A DNA stretch of 64,000 nt from Methanosarcina sp. MTP4 (lineage in GTDB: Archaea > Halobacteriota > Methanosarcinia > Methanosarcinales > Methanosarcinaceae), in contig NZ_CP009505.1 in NCBI RefSeq assembly GCF_000970045.1, positions 1,922,001 through 1,986,000 on the forward strand. The letters run 5' to 3'. Shown piece after piece: positions 26,094-35,055 of this stretch (positions are counted from its first letter, which is position 1; the number at the start of each line of letters is the position of its first letter). A program made the translations under genes and the position numbers. Under the pieces are notes generated by a model. The model was not told the origin of the DNA. It did not search any database and saw only the letters and a list, made by a program, of their open reading frames with translations.

Positions 26094-27811
26094 GCCTGTT
26101 CCTCCCGTTTCCATTCAGGGATCAGGCCTGCAGGGATCTGCATGCTCACGTCAAAAAGCCTGCCCACGGTTGCCCAGCCCCGAATCATGTTGAAAACCTC
26201 GCTCCGTGTGGTTTCGGCTTCCCCGGCGTACTCGGAAATCCCGAAGTGTTCAGCCCTTTTCCTGAGGAGTTCGGCGGCAAGGGCTTCGGCATCCTCGCTG
26301 CGCATCTTGTTTATGTTCTTGATCCCGGTAGTGTGGAGCTTGACGACGTCTCCGTCCTCGGCTACCGAGTACTCCTTCCGCTCGGTATCCACATGGAGGT
26401 TCAGGGTAAGGGTGGGCCTTGCAACGGCTGCTCCGATTGCGTTTCCTACTTCGGCATGGTTAGGGATTACGGGTTTGGCGTCCAGTTTTTCCGCAACCTT
26501 CGAAATCAGGCCCCTGGCTCCCCCTCCTATGCCAACGACGTTTCTCAGGTCTTCCCTTTTCTCCTGGAGGACTTCCCAGATGCGGTATGCTGGTTCCTGT
26601 TCCCATTCCAGGAACATCTCCTTCACCGCAGCAGCGATCATTTCCGTGGCCTTATCCACAATCAGCTCTGACACTTCGATTTCCGTTTTCCCAAGCTCAG
26701 AGGCAATTCCTGCAATCGCTTCCTTTGCAAGATTGAGGTCTCCTATGCTGCTGATGCCAAGCACCCGCAGGGCGTCAGTGGGCGTCGGTTCCGGGCCTCC
26801 CAGGCAGAATGCAGGACCTTTCCGGTCGGGGCCGACGCTTATTTTCTTTTCCCCGGAGTTTTCATTTTCGGATACAATGACCCTGACCATGCTGTCCCCA
26901 CCCACAGGGATCGAGCGGACGGCAAAAGCCCGGATGTGGGTCAAGAAACGGTCCAGTTTTGCACCCCTGGAAGCCATCAGGGGTTCCCCGGAAAGGATCA
27001 GGGCAAGGTCGGTGGTGGTGCCTCCAATGTCTACGACCACCGAACTCTCCCCATCGCGGGTCAGGGCAAGGGCCCCAATTGTGCTGGCAGCAGGCCCCGA
27101 GAAAATCGTTTCTACCGGGACTTCCGCGGACTTTTCAAGGGGAAGGGTCCCTCCGTCGGCTTTGAGGATATAGACCGGGGCTTCGATTTTCCTTTCCGAA
27201 AGCGCTTTTCGGATCTCCCCGACAAATTCCCGGTAGCGGTCCTTTACGGCCGTGGCAAGCATGGTGGTTGCAACCCGCCTTGGGAAGTTCAGCCTTCCCG
27301 CAGTCCTGTGCCCGAGTTCGATTTTTAGGCCAGGCACCGTTTCTTCCAGGATTCCTTTCACTCTCTTCTCATGAGCCGGGTTTCGCTGCCCGAACTTGGA
27401 AATAACCGCAGCCCTGGAAAAACCCTGCTCCTTAATGAGGGCAGCCGTTTCCCTGACCTCTTTTTCGTCCAGGTGCTGGATTTCCCTGCCCCGGTAGTCC
27501 ACCGCCCCTTTCAGGATGAAACTGTCCGGGAAATTGTAGCCTGCAGGGTTCATGCCCGGCCCCGGGACGAGCAGCAGGGCCACAGGGTCGGTTTTGCCTT
27601 CGGCAATGAGGTTTGTGATTACTGTTGTGCTGAAGACCACCCTTTCAAGCTGCCCGGGAGAAACTCCCTCGCTGACAGCGTCAAGGGCGGAGATTAACGA
27701 TTCAAGAAGGTTACGGGGCTCTGTCGGGACTTTAGCGGTACTGCGCACTTTTCCGTTTTCAATGAGCACAGCATCGGTTGTCGTGCCCCCTACATCAATT
27801 CCGATTAACAT
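26090..27811 (-). CDS. Hydantoinase/oxoprolinase-family (HyuA-like) ATPase
   Basis: A 573-residue protein with the family's two phosphate-binding loops, GIDVGGTTTDAVLI at the start and DIGGTTTDLALI near 265, plus RRVATTMLATAVKDRY and GGGARGLISKV. Members couple ATP hydrolysis to opening or closing of cyclic amides, or carboxylate ketones such as acetone or acetophenone. No HyuB-type subunit is present here; instead the next gene is the HDAC-like amidohydrolase with an ATGA overlap. Only the HyuA half and a variant C-terminal region are present, so the reaction is uncertain. Confidence 0.85.
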   Translation of the reverse strand: MLIGIDVGGTTTDAVLIENGKVRSTAKVPTEPRNLLESLISALDAVSEGVSPGQLERVVFSTTVITNLIAEGKTDPVALLLVPGPGMNPAGYNFPDSFILKGAVDYRGREIQHLDEKEVRETAALIKEQGFSRAAVISKFGQRNPAHEKRVKGILEETVPGLKIELGHRTAGRLNFPRRVATTMLATAVKDRYREFVGEIRKALSERKIEAPVYILKADGGTLPLEKSAEVPVETIFSGPAASTIGALALTRDGESSVVVDIGGTTTDLALILSGEPLMASRGAKLDRFLTHIRAFAVRSIPVGGDSMVRVIVSENENSGEKKISVGPDRKGPAFCLGGPEPTPTDALRVLGISSIGDLNLAKEAIAGIASELGKTEIEVSELIVDKATEMIAAAVKEMFLEWEQEPAYRIWEVLQEKREDLRNVVGIGGGARGLISKVAEKLDAKPVIPNHAEVGNAIGAAVARPTLTLNLHVDTERKEYSVAEDGDVVKLHTTGIKNINKMRSEDAEALAAELLRKRAEHFGISEYAGEAETTRSEVFNMIRGWATVGRLFDVSMQIPAGLIPEWKREEQA

Positions 27812-28081
27812 TCACGTTTCGCCTATCCTTGCCTTTCCGATTCATATGTAATTTAGTCATCAGTTCCGTATCATCCGTTTTTTAGCCAGTCTGAAAGAAT
27901 TAGGCTTACTATAGAAATAATTTGTGTGATGAACTTCCCCAGCCGCAAAACAGATGGTTTTTTTTCCAAAAGAATGCCGGGTGAAAATCCAGGTCCTCAA
28001 AAATCTAAGCTTTCAGGTGAAGGTTTCAGGGAGGGGCAGTTTTCTCCCTATCATCACAGAGCCCGGTTCGGTCCCGGGCGT
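27812..28081. other. Intergenic region between kinase and hyuA-like gene
   Basis: No gene is visible. Reading through the kinase stop TAG on the minus strand would give a further 22 codons, to TGA at about 28016. The stretch at 27830-27900 is AT-rich and probably carries the promoter of the hyuA-like gene. Confidence 0.35.
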
Positions 28082-30700
28082 CTACCCGATGTCCTTGAAC
28101 ATGATTTTAAAAGTGGAACCGGCACCGTTTTCAAGTTCGATGCTCCCTTCGATCTGGTCAACGAGAGCATTTACAAGTTGCAAGCCAAGGGAGGCGTTTT
28201 CTTTGAGGTCGATTCCTTCCGGAAGGCCTACCCCATTATCCGAATAAATAAGTGTATAAAGCTGCTCTTTTTCGGAAGCCCTGCCGTCCTTTTCAGAAAC
28301 CGAAACCCCGCACTCCCCCTCTTGTCCCGGAGCCGGCTCGCATTTGAGAGAAATCAGGATTTCTCCTTCCCTCTTCTCAGGGAAGGCATATTTCAGGGAA
28401 TTGGAGAAAAGTTCATTGAGGACTATACCCAGGGGGACAGCTGTGTCTATTCCCAGGTAAATATTTTCCATGTTCATGTGAAGTTGAATTTTCTTGTCTC
28501 CCACGCTGTATGACCTGAGAAGTTCCGTGCTTAATTTCCGGAGGTAATCCGCAAAATCAATGCTTTCCATATCTCCTGATTTATAAAGTTCCTCGTGGAT
28601 GAGGGACATGGAGATTACGCGGTTTTCACTTTCCTGGAAGGCCTTGACGACCTCTTCGTCTTTGAACTTATCTGCCTGGAGGTTGAGCAGGGAGGAAACA
28701 ACCTGGAGGTTGTTTTTTATCCGGTGGTGGATTTCCTTCATGCGGATTTTCTCTGCTGTTGCGAGGGCTTCCTCTGCAACTTTCCTCTCGGTAACATCGT
28801 AAATAGAACCCTGAATGAACATGATTTCCCCGGAGGGATCGCAAATACTGTGGACAATGTCGTGGACCCACCTGACCTCCCCGTCCTTTCGCAGGATCCG
28901 GTATTCGTGTTCAAGGATGCAGTCAGGATCGGATTCAATTTTTACCCTGCTTTCAAGGATCATCTGCCTGTCTTCCGGGTCAACGGATTCGAGCAATCTC
29001 ACTTTGCCTGAAAGAAAATCTTCCTCCCTGTACCCGCTGATTTCCTCCACGGCTCCATGTAAGAAGATGGGATCAAAATTCATATCAAGTCTGAAGGCTA
29101 TCCCCTTGAAGTTCTGTAAAAATGACCGGTAACGCTCTTCACTTTCTTTCAGTTTTTCCGAGGCAATTTTTACCCCGGTAACGTCTTTCATCACACCGAG
29201 AGCTCTGCAGACCTTTCCGTCCTCATCCCTCTGGTAGACCCCTTTGTTTTCCACGAAAAAGTAGCTCCCGTCCTTTCGCCGGAACCTGAACTCTTCATGG
29301 AACTTTTTCCCGCTTTTCCAGCATTTCCTTAGCTCTTTCTGCACTCTTCTGCGGTCTTCAGGGTGGATATGTTCCAGCCAGTCATAGAAATCAAAATCCT
29401 GGATTTCATTGTAGCTGTAACCCGTAAGCTCCTGGACCGCTCCCGCCCATTCGACAGTGCTGCTTCTCAGGTCCAGATCATAGATCAGCTGTCCTGTCTG
29501 TTCCGCAATAAGCCGGTACCTTTCCTCGCTCTTTTGTAAGTGTTCTTCGGTCCGCTTACGTCCGGTGATGTCCAGCATCACTCCCACAAGCCCTTCTACT
29601 GTCCCGGAAAGGTCCTTGTAAGTGGCTTTATTGAGGAAAAAGTCCCGCTCCACCCAGTCACTGCACATTACTTTTGATTCATAAAACTGGACTCCTCCCT
29701 TCCGCAACAGCTGACCGTCCATTTTTTTATAAACCGCTCCCAGTTCGACGGGAATTTTTTCTTTGAGTTCGTCTATCGAACGGCCGATAACTCTCTCCTT
29801 GGGGAGGTCCATAATCCTTCTGGCGAAAAGTTCGTTGCAGCCCCTGTAGATCCCTTCCGTGTCCTTGTAAAAAACAGGGGCAGGAATGGCATCAAGAAGG
29901 GTTTCCAGGAAATTTACTTTGTACCGGAGGGCTTCTTCCATTTCTTTCCGCTCAATGGTTTCCGAAATCAAAACCGAAACGGAATTAAGGAAGTATGTGT
30001 CCTCCTTTGTAAAATTCCTTTTTTTCTTGCTGTGAACCGATATTAACCCGAAAGGCTTTTCCCTGCTCCCGATCAGGACACTCATCCCACTGGCCTTTAA
30101 GCCTGCTTTCTTTTTAAGCATAGTCCCGACCTCCTCATTCCAGCTAACTCCGGCATCAAGGCGGAAGCTCCCATAGGGCAGGAGTTTCAGGATTTTGCAG
30201 TATTCGACCTCAAGGGTGGAGGCAACCAGGGCTGTGGTTTCTTTTATCATGTCTTCCAGGTCCGGGACCTTGAGAGCCAGTCCCCCCAACCTGGAAAGGG
30301 CTTCATGCTGCCTGTCTCGCATTCGCAGTTTTTCTTCCGTCTGCTTCAGGGAAGTGATATCTGACCCGTAGATAACTGCATACTTGCCTCCTGCCGGGGA
30401 GGTGAACGTGATTGAATATACTTTTTTTTCTGCTCGTAATTCCATTTTTTTCGGTTTCTTCTGGAATACCACATTTCGGACAATTTTCCCGATATCAGGA
30501 GGAAGTTTCTCTCCGGCACGGATATTCCAGAATTCGAGTAAAGTTTCACCTGTCCGGTTTGCATAGAGAACCGTTCCGTCGTTTCCGATCCTGAGAATAA
30601 GGTTAGGGCTGTTTGCAAGAAATTCTTCCATCCAGTTCTCTTCTTTTTCCACATTTTTTTTATCCGCAAAGTCTATACCAGACCCTCCCCTGTTTTGCAT
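28082..30700 (-). CDS. Cytosolic multi-PAS sensor histidine kinase (HisKA_2 type)
   Basis: An 872-residue kinase without membrane segments. Order by eye: PAS (about 25-120), GAF (about 130-265), PAS with its PAC (275-395), PAS (400-520), PAS (525-650), then HisKA_2 with the phospho-acceptor EIHHRIKNNLQVVSSLLNLQ (His near 657), and HATPase (VLNELFSNSLKYAFPEKREG, SDNGVGLPEGI, LGLQLV). No receiver domain or response regulator is next to it. The signal could be redox, light or a ligand; a cysteine in the GAF (VEYCKIL) might hold a cofactor, which is speculation. It ends in TAG, rare here. It diverges from the small gene at 31002. Confidence 0.88.
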   Translation of the reverse strand: MQNRGGSGIDFADKKNVEKEENWMEEFLANSPNLILRIGNDGTVLYANRTGETLLEFWNIRAGEKLPPDIGKIVRNVVFQKKPKKMELRAEKKVYSITFTSPAGGKYAVIYGSDITSLKQTEEKLRMRDRQHEALSRLGGLALKVPDLEDMIKETTALVASTLEVEYCKILKLLPYGSFRLDAGVSWNEEVGTMLKKKAGLKASGMSVLIGSREKPFGLISVHSKKKRNFTKEDTYFLNSVSVLISETIERKEMEEALRYKVNFLETLLDAIPAPVFYKDTEGIYRGCNELFARRIMDLPKERVIGRSIDELKEKIPVELGAVYKKMDGQLLRKGGVQFYESKVMCSDWVERDFFLNKATYKDLSGTVEGLVGVMLDITGRKRTEEHLQKSEERYRLIAEQTGQLIYDLDLRSSTVEWAGAVQELTGYSYNEIQDFDFYDWLEHIHPEDRRRVQKELRKCWKSGKKFHEEFRFRRKDGSYFFVENKGVYQRDEDGKVCRALGVMKDVTGVKIASEKLKESEERYRSFLQNFKGIAFRLDMNFDPIFLHGAVEEISGYREEDFLSGKVRLLESVDPEDRQMILESRVKIESDPDCILEHEYRILRKDGEVRWVHDIVHSICDPSGEIMFIQGSIYDVTERKVAEEALATAEKIRMKEIHHRIKNNLQVVSSLLNLQADKFKDEEVVKAFQESENRVISMSLIHEELYKSGDMESIDFADYLRKLSTELLRSYSVGDKKIQLHMNMENIYLGIDTAVPLGIVLNELFSNSLKYAFPEKREGEILISLKCEPAPGQEGECGVSVSEKDGRASEKEQLYTLIYSDNGVGLPEGIDLKENASLGLQLVNALVDQIEGSIELENGAGSTFKIMFKDIG

Positions 30701-30856
30701 TTATTTATATCTAATTTAATTATTTATTATTTGTTAACGGTGAATACTTTTCATCCCCGGAACTGTAGAACTCTCATCCAAAAATTACACCCCTATGTAT
30801 GTGAAAATACGAATATATAACTATAGTATCATTTTAAAAGTTATGATTCCGTGAAT

Positions 30857-30956
30857 TATATATAAAAAACCGGTATCATGGGGAATATAGTCTGAGAACT
30901 CCGGCGAGTAGCCGCCCGGTAAAATCCCCGGGACTTTCCTGCGAATTTCAGGAAAG
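30857..30956 (+). promoter_or_regulatory. TATA-like box and two-hairpin 5' leader of the small gene at 31002
   Basis: TTATATATAAAAAA (30857-30870) is a good archaeal TATA box. Downstream, CCCGG..CCGGG (30915-30932) and CTTTCCTG-CGAATTT-CAGGAAAG (30934-30956) form two stems ending 45 bases before the start codon. A regulatory RNA leader is possible. Confidence 0.5.
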
Positions 30957-31001
30957 GGTTCCGCATAAAGCTGTAAACGTTTTAAGGAAAAGGTGTCTGT
31001 C

Positions 31002-31187
31002 ATGGAAGATTTTAACCAGCTCAAAAGGAAACTCGACGATATGGAAAATTCCGAACTTGCCGAGTACGTCATGAAAAAATACCCTGAAAACCAGGAACTC
31101 TGGTACGGGTCCAAAAAGATTATAGTCAGGAGAGTCCTGAATTTCGAAAGAAACCTGATGAATGAAAAGGAAGCCACTGGTCAGTAA
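31002..31187 (+). CDS. Small charged protein of unknown function
   Basis: A 61-residue protein, MEDFNQLKRKLDDMENSELA, then EYVMKKYPENQELWYGSKKI and a basic helical end. ATG 31002 is chosen over GTG 30993 because AAGGAAAAGG lies just upstream. It follows a strong TATA box and a structured leader, which argues that it is a real, regulated gene. No family recognised; helical throughout. Confidence 0.65.
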   Translation: MEDFNQLKRKLDDMENSELAEYVMKKYPENQELWYGSKKIIVRRVLNFERNLMNEKEATGQ

Positions 31188-31296
31188 GCTACTCTCCACA
31201 AGCTTTCCTTATTTTTTGTTTTTTAGCTTCCTGTTTTTTGGTCTTTTCTTTAATTTCTGGCTTTCACATGGATTCAAACATCGTTTAAAGTTATCT

Positions 31297-31452
31297 TCAG
31301 AGCATCTTTTCGAACTTTTCCCTCGGAGCCCCACAGCGCGGGCATTTCCAGGACTTGGGAAGTTCCTTGAAAAGTGTTTCGGGGGATATGGATTGTGAGG
31401 AATCCCCACAGGTCGGGTTGTAGATGTACCCGCAGTTTAGGCATCTGTACAT
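31297..31452 (-). CDS. Rubredoxin
   Basis: A 51-residue rubredoxin: MYRCLNCGYIYNPTCGD at the start and SWKCPRCGAPREKFEKM at the end give the two CxxCG knuckles that bind one iron. ATG 31452 follows AAGGTGATCCAA. As an electron carrier it would serve oxygen or peroxide detoxification (rubrerythrin, flavoprotein A) elsewhere in the genome; no partner is adjacent. It is shorter than most ORF cut-offs and easily missed. Confidence 0.88.
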   Translation of the reverse strand: MYRCLNCGYIYNPTCGDSSQSISPETLFKELPKSWKCPRCGAPREKFEKML

Positions 31453-31479
31453 TTGGATCACCTTTTAAGTTTAAGTGGA

Positions 31480-31555
31480 CCTGATTTGCTTCTATAAGCC
31501 TGATTTGCTTCTATAAGCCTGATTTACTTCTATAAGCCTGATTTGCTTCTATAAA
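31480..31555. repeat. Four 19-bp tandem repeats
   Basis: CCTGATTTGCTTCTATAAG repeats four times (unit 3 has A for G; unit 4 ends TATAAA). The period and the TATAA..CCTGAT core match those of the array at 40624-40718. Confidence 0.85.
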
Positions 31556-31616
31556 CCTGATAGGTTTCAACGAGTATGAAACCCCATACTCCGGATCGGC
31601 TGTCCGTTCCCGACCC

Positions 31617-32867
31617 TCAGATCCAGCCCCGGAGCTGCATGGCTTCAACGACCCTGCCAACGGCAAGGGTGTAGGCCGCCTGGCGCATACCTATGTTGTT
31701 TCTTTTCGAGAAATCAAGCACCGAATGATAGGCTTTTTTCATTCTCCGGGCAAGCTTCTCCTGGACTTCTTCCTCGTCCCATTGCATACTGCACTGGTTC
31801 TGGACCATTTCGAAATAGGACACTGTTACCCCGCCCCCGTTGCAGAGGATGTCCGGGATTACGTGAACCTCTTTTGTTAAGAGGATGGGGTCGGCATCTT
31901 TGCTGGTGGGGCCGTTGGCAAGTTCGGCCAGGATTTTTGCTTTTACCCGGCCTGCGTTTTCTTCGGTTATAACGTTCTCGAGGGCTGCCGGGATAAGGAT
32001 GTCCACGTCCAGCTCCAGGAGTTCTTCGTTCGTGATGTTTGCAGTTCCCGGGTAGCCGAGCACCGAGCCTCTGGAAAGCTTGTGTCCGGAAACGTCTTCC
32101 GGGTCCAGCCCTTTTTCGGAGTAGATTCCGCCTTTGCTGTCACTGACCGCAACGACCCTGCAGCCGAAGAGCTTCTTGGCAAGATAAGCTGCGTGGTACC
32201 CGGCGTTCCCGAAACCCTGCACGGCAACTGTAGAGTCTTTTAGCTCCAGTCCCAGCTCTTCTGCAGCTTCCTTTATGGCATACCAGCCTCCCCGGGCTGT
32301 TGCATCGTACCTGCCTGCGGAACCTCCAAGGCTTGTTGGTTTTCCGGTAATGATCCCGAAGACGTTTTTCCCCGCAAGCTTCGAATACTCGTCCATCATC
32401 CAGGCCATGATCTGGGGGTTCGTGTAAACATCAGGGGCAGGCACGTCCCTATCCGGTCCGATTATCTGGTAGACCCCCCGGATATAAGCCCGGCTCAGGC
32501 GTTCAAGTTCCAGGTGGGACAGTTCTTTGGGGTTGCAGATGATCCCTCCCTTTGCTCCTCCCAGGGGCAGTTCATGCAGTGCACACTTCCAGGTCATGAG
32601 GGCTGCAAGGGCCCTGATCGTCTCGATGGTCTCTTCCGGGTGAAAGCGGATCCCCCCTTTGGTAGGCCCCAGAGCTTCGTTGTACTGGATCCGGAAACCC
32701 TTGAAAACCTTTATCGAACCGTCATCCATGTTGATCGGCAGGGAAACATAGAGTTCCCTCATGGGTATTTTCAGGAATTCTTCGATATCAGGAGTGAACT
32801 TGAGACCTTCGGCACAGGTGCATACATGGTCCTTCACGTCATTAAGAAGATTAGGATCCGAATTCAT
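31617..32867 (-). CDS. gdhA: Glutamate dehydrogenase (Glu/Leu/Phe/Val dehydrogenase family)
   Basis: A 416-residue enzyme that interconverts glutamate with 2-oxoglutarate and ammonia. Visible family motifs: [29 protein letters not shown] with the catalytic lysine, [11 protein letters not shown], and the dinucleotide-binding [20 protein letters not shown]. Length is normal for the archaeal hexameric type. ATG 32867 is preferred to GTG 32879, with GGGGGTAATT upstream. Acidic residue choices after the GFGNAG loop would set NAD or NADP use; I cannot decide. It stands alone. Confidence 0.93.
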   Translation of the reverse strand: MNSDPNLLNDVKDHVCTCAEGLKFTPDIEEFLKIPMRELYVSLPINMDDGSIKVFKGFRIQYNEALGPTKGGIRFHPEETIETIRALAALMTWKCALHELPLGGAKGGIICNPKELSHLELERLSRAYIRGVYQIIGPDRDVPAPDVYTNPQIMAWMMDEYSKLAGKNVFGIITGKPTSLGGSAGRYDATARGGWYAIKEAAEELGLELKDSTVAVQGFGNAGYHAAYLAKKLFGCRVVAVSDSKGGIYSEKGLDPEDVSGHKLSRGSVLGYPGTANITNEELLELDVDILIPAALENVITEENAGRVKAKILAELANGPTSKDADPILLTKEVHVIPDILCNGGGVTVSYFEMVQNQCSMQWDEEEVQEKLARRMKKAYHSVLDFSKRNNIGMRQAAYTLAVGRVVEAMQLRGWI

Positions 32868-33142
32868 AATTACCCCCACAGAAGAATGGGATTCCGGGCG
32901 TTAAATAGGTATTGGAACCACGGTCAAACCCCCGGTTCAATATCCTTTCCTGATTTTTTAGAATATGCAAAAATTTAGAATCAGCATTTTCTTTTTATAA
33001 GTTTATAGCAAATAGTAGACCGGGGATTAAGTATCTGTCTTGAAGGGATTAATTATCAGTTCCTGGGAACCAGCTGATAAGGATTTCCGGCGGCTGAACT
33101 GAAATTTACGGTGAATGAACTGAAATTTACGGGGGAGTAGCC

Positions 33143-34306
33143 ATTATAGAATTCGATTTACTGTCCGAGGCCTGCGTCCTTAAACATGACTGGCGCCTCT
33201 TTGACATTGAAAAGCAGCTGAATATCCTGCGTTACATAAACCCGGTGAATGGGGGCAGGGAAAGGGCAAAGTTCCTGAAGGCATACGCCGCTGGCAAATC
33301 CTACGACCCTGTCTTCGAATACGAGGAGCCGGGTCCGGAAGTTGGGGAGTTTTGCAGGAAAATGGGGCGGATAAGGGGTAAACTTGAAAACTGCAGGGCT
33401 TCTTTCTTTGCTCCCGTTTACATCGAAAAAATTGACAGGCTCCGGAAACTGGCTGAACTCCTGAAGCACAGGGATTCTCCCGCTTTCGGGCCTGAGCTTG
33501 TATCTTATTTCGGACCCCCCTCAGAAAAGGTCCTCCGGGAGGCTGGAAGAAATCTCAGGATGTTTCAGGTTGCGGACGAGCCTGAAAACCTGGGCCCGGC
33601 TGCGGTCCGCGGGATTTTTGAAAATGAACTCCGGGCTTACGGCCTGGAATGGGAAGTCAGGCCCTTCCTTGAAGGTGGGGCGAAGCTGGCTGTCAACTCC
33701 ACCCGGGGGGAAGTATACGTTGACCTTTCCGCCCGGTTTTCCGAAAATAGTATCAAACGCTACCTCTACCACGAAATCCGCACCCACGTTTTCAGGGCTG
33801 AAAACGGGAAAAGGCAGCCCCTTACAATTTTCCTCTCCGGTTTTCCGGGCTACAGTGAAACCGAAGAAGGGCTCGCCGTTTACAACGAATACGCAAACGG
33901 CCTCCTGGACCCTGAAACCCTCAAGAAATACAGCGCAAGGGTAATAGCAGCTTCAATGGTCCCTCATGCCTCCTTTTCCGAAATTTTCGAAGAAATGCTC
34001 CGGCACTTCCCCCCGGAAAAAGCCTACACGATTACCCAGCGGGTCAAAAGAGGAATGGTAGACACATCCCTTCCCGGAGGCTACACAAAAGACTACATCT
34101 ACCTGAGCGGCTTCCTGAAAGTCCGCGACTTCCTGCAAACCCGGCCCTCAAAATCCGCTGCCCTGAAAACTCTGTATTGCGGAAAAATCGGCCTCGAAAA
34201 CTTTGAAATGGCCCGGGACTTGCTCGAACGGGGTTTCCTGAAAATGCCGCGCTACCCTCCCGAAATGGAGCTTCCGGCTCAGGATGCAGTGATGAAAATG
34301 CGGTGA
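33143..34306 (+). CDS. DUF1704-type metallopeptidase-like protein, start codon unclear
   Basis: A protein of about 387 residues with the zinc site HEIRTHVF and YSETEEGLAVYNEYANG, the HExxTH and QEGLA-like motifs of DUF1704 (relatives include the MATCAP tubulin carboxypeptidases). The first ordinary start, GTG 33245, would cut off SEACVLKHDWRLFDIEKQ and LNILRYINPVN, which look like the family's N-terminus. The frame is open to a TGA at 33116. The only ribosome-site-like GGGGGAG (33131-33137) lies just before ATT 33143, which I have marked as a tentative start. Substrate in archaea is unknown. Confidence 0.75.
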   Translation: MIEFDLLSEACVLKHDWRLFDIEKQLNILRYINPVNGGRERAKFLKAYAAGKSYDPVFEYEEPGPEVGEFCRKMGRIRGKLENCRASFFAPVYIEKIDRLRKLAELLKHRDSPAFGPELVSYFGPPSEKVLREAGRNLRMFQVADEPENLGPAAVRGIFENELRAYGLEWEVRPFLEGGAKLAVNSTRGEVYVDLSARFSENSIKRYLYHEIRTHVFRAENGKRQPLTIFLSGFPGYSETEEGLAVYNEYANGLLDPETLKKYSARVIAASMVPHASFSEIFEEMLRHFPPEKAYTITQRVKRGMVDTSLPGGYTKDYIYLSGFLKVRDFLQTRPSKSAALKTLYCGKIGLENFEMARDLLERGFLKMPRYPPEMELPAQDAVMKMR

Positions 34307-34371
34307 TGAAAATGCAGTGATGAAAATGCAGTGATGTCATAAGTGCGAAAAATATATTCTTAGACCGACTC

Positions 34372-34430
34372 TCCTTTTCTCCTTACTTTTCAGAACCCCG
34401 GCCCCTCACCGGGCGCCGAAGGCGGCCGGC
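34372..34430. repeat. Hairpin-bearing repeat, forward copy 3
   Basis: TTACTTTTCAGAACCCCGGC with CCCTCA leads to the imperfect hairpin CCGGGCGCC-GAA-GGCGGCCGG (34409-34429) and CGGCTTTTCCC. The flanks match 4440-4510; the stem differs. It abuts the three-hairpin element. Confidence 0.6.
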
Positions 34431-34438
34431 TTTTCCCA

Positions 34439-34545
34439 CCCGAATTGCGCTTCGGGATCGCAGTAAATCGAAGATTTACTGGGAGTTGCACTGCAAGTGC
34501 AACAGCACGCGGTCCTTTTCGGTCGCTTCGCTCCCTCAAGAGGAT
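34439..34545. repeat. Three-hairpin intergenic element, copy B
   Basis: CCCGAA..TTCGGG (34439-34456), CAGTAAATC-GAA-GATTTACTG (34461-34481) and GTTGCACT-GCA-AGTGCAAC (34485-34503), then CTCAAGAGGA. Compared with 6071-6178 the second stem has T-A where copy A has A-T, changed on both arms. Confidence 0.8.
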
Positions 34546-34643
34546 TTAATAATCGGTTGAGGACGCATTCAGGCCGCTTTGGTTTTAAGAGATCGATCAA
34601 AAAAAAGGACACGTTTTGCCTTTTTATATTGGAATCCTTTTTT

Positions 34644-34857
34644 CAGTCATCGGGATGCACTTTTTAGTTATCATAATACCTTTCTTCAGTCATCGGGATG
34701 CACTTTTCAGTTATCAGAATACCTTTCTTCAGTCATCGGGATGCACTTTTCAGTTATCAGAATATACTTATCAGTCATCTGGATACACTTTTTAATTATT
34801 GAAATGTAGTTTTCAGTCATCTGGATGCACTTTTTGGTTATCACAATACACTTCAAA
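34644..34857. repeat. Minisatellite, five units of 42-43 bp
   Basis: CAGTCATCGGGATGCACTTT starts at 34644, 34687, 34730, 34772 and 34814. Each unit is itself two related halves of about 21 bp (CAGTCATC..GATGCACTTTT and CAGTTATC..AATACCTTTCTT). Confidence 0.85.
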
Positions 34858-34940
34858 ATTTACTTTATAGAATATTTAGCAAATTAATCGTAAGATTGCT
34901 TCTCCTGGTGAAAAATCTGTTTCTTTTCAATTATTTTCAA

Positions 34941-34969
34941 GGAAAGGCCGCTCGCCTGCGTCGAGCGTG
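34941..34969. repeat. Hairpin-bearing repeat, reverse copy
   Basis: AAGGAAAGGC then CGCTCG-CCTGCGT-CGAGCG (34949-34967). This is the reverse orientation of the CGGCTTTTCC-shoulder hairpins. The remaining sequence to 35055 shows nothing. Confidence 0.55.
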
Positions 34970-35055
34970 GGGTGGGCACGGGTTTGCCATCTAAACGGTT
35001 ACTCGGATTTTTAAGACCGATCCTTAAAATGGCTGTAGGTTGCAGGTCATTTTTT

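Noticed and set aside
24603-27173. 856-codon open frame on the + strand
   Set aside because: It is antisense to the HDAC-like and HyuA-like genes; both have clear family motifs on the minus strand, and the antisense product shows none.
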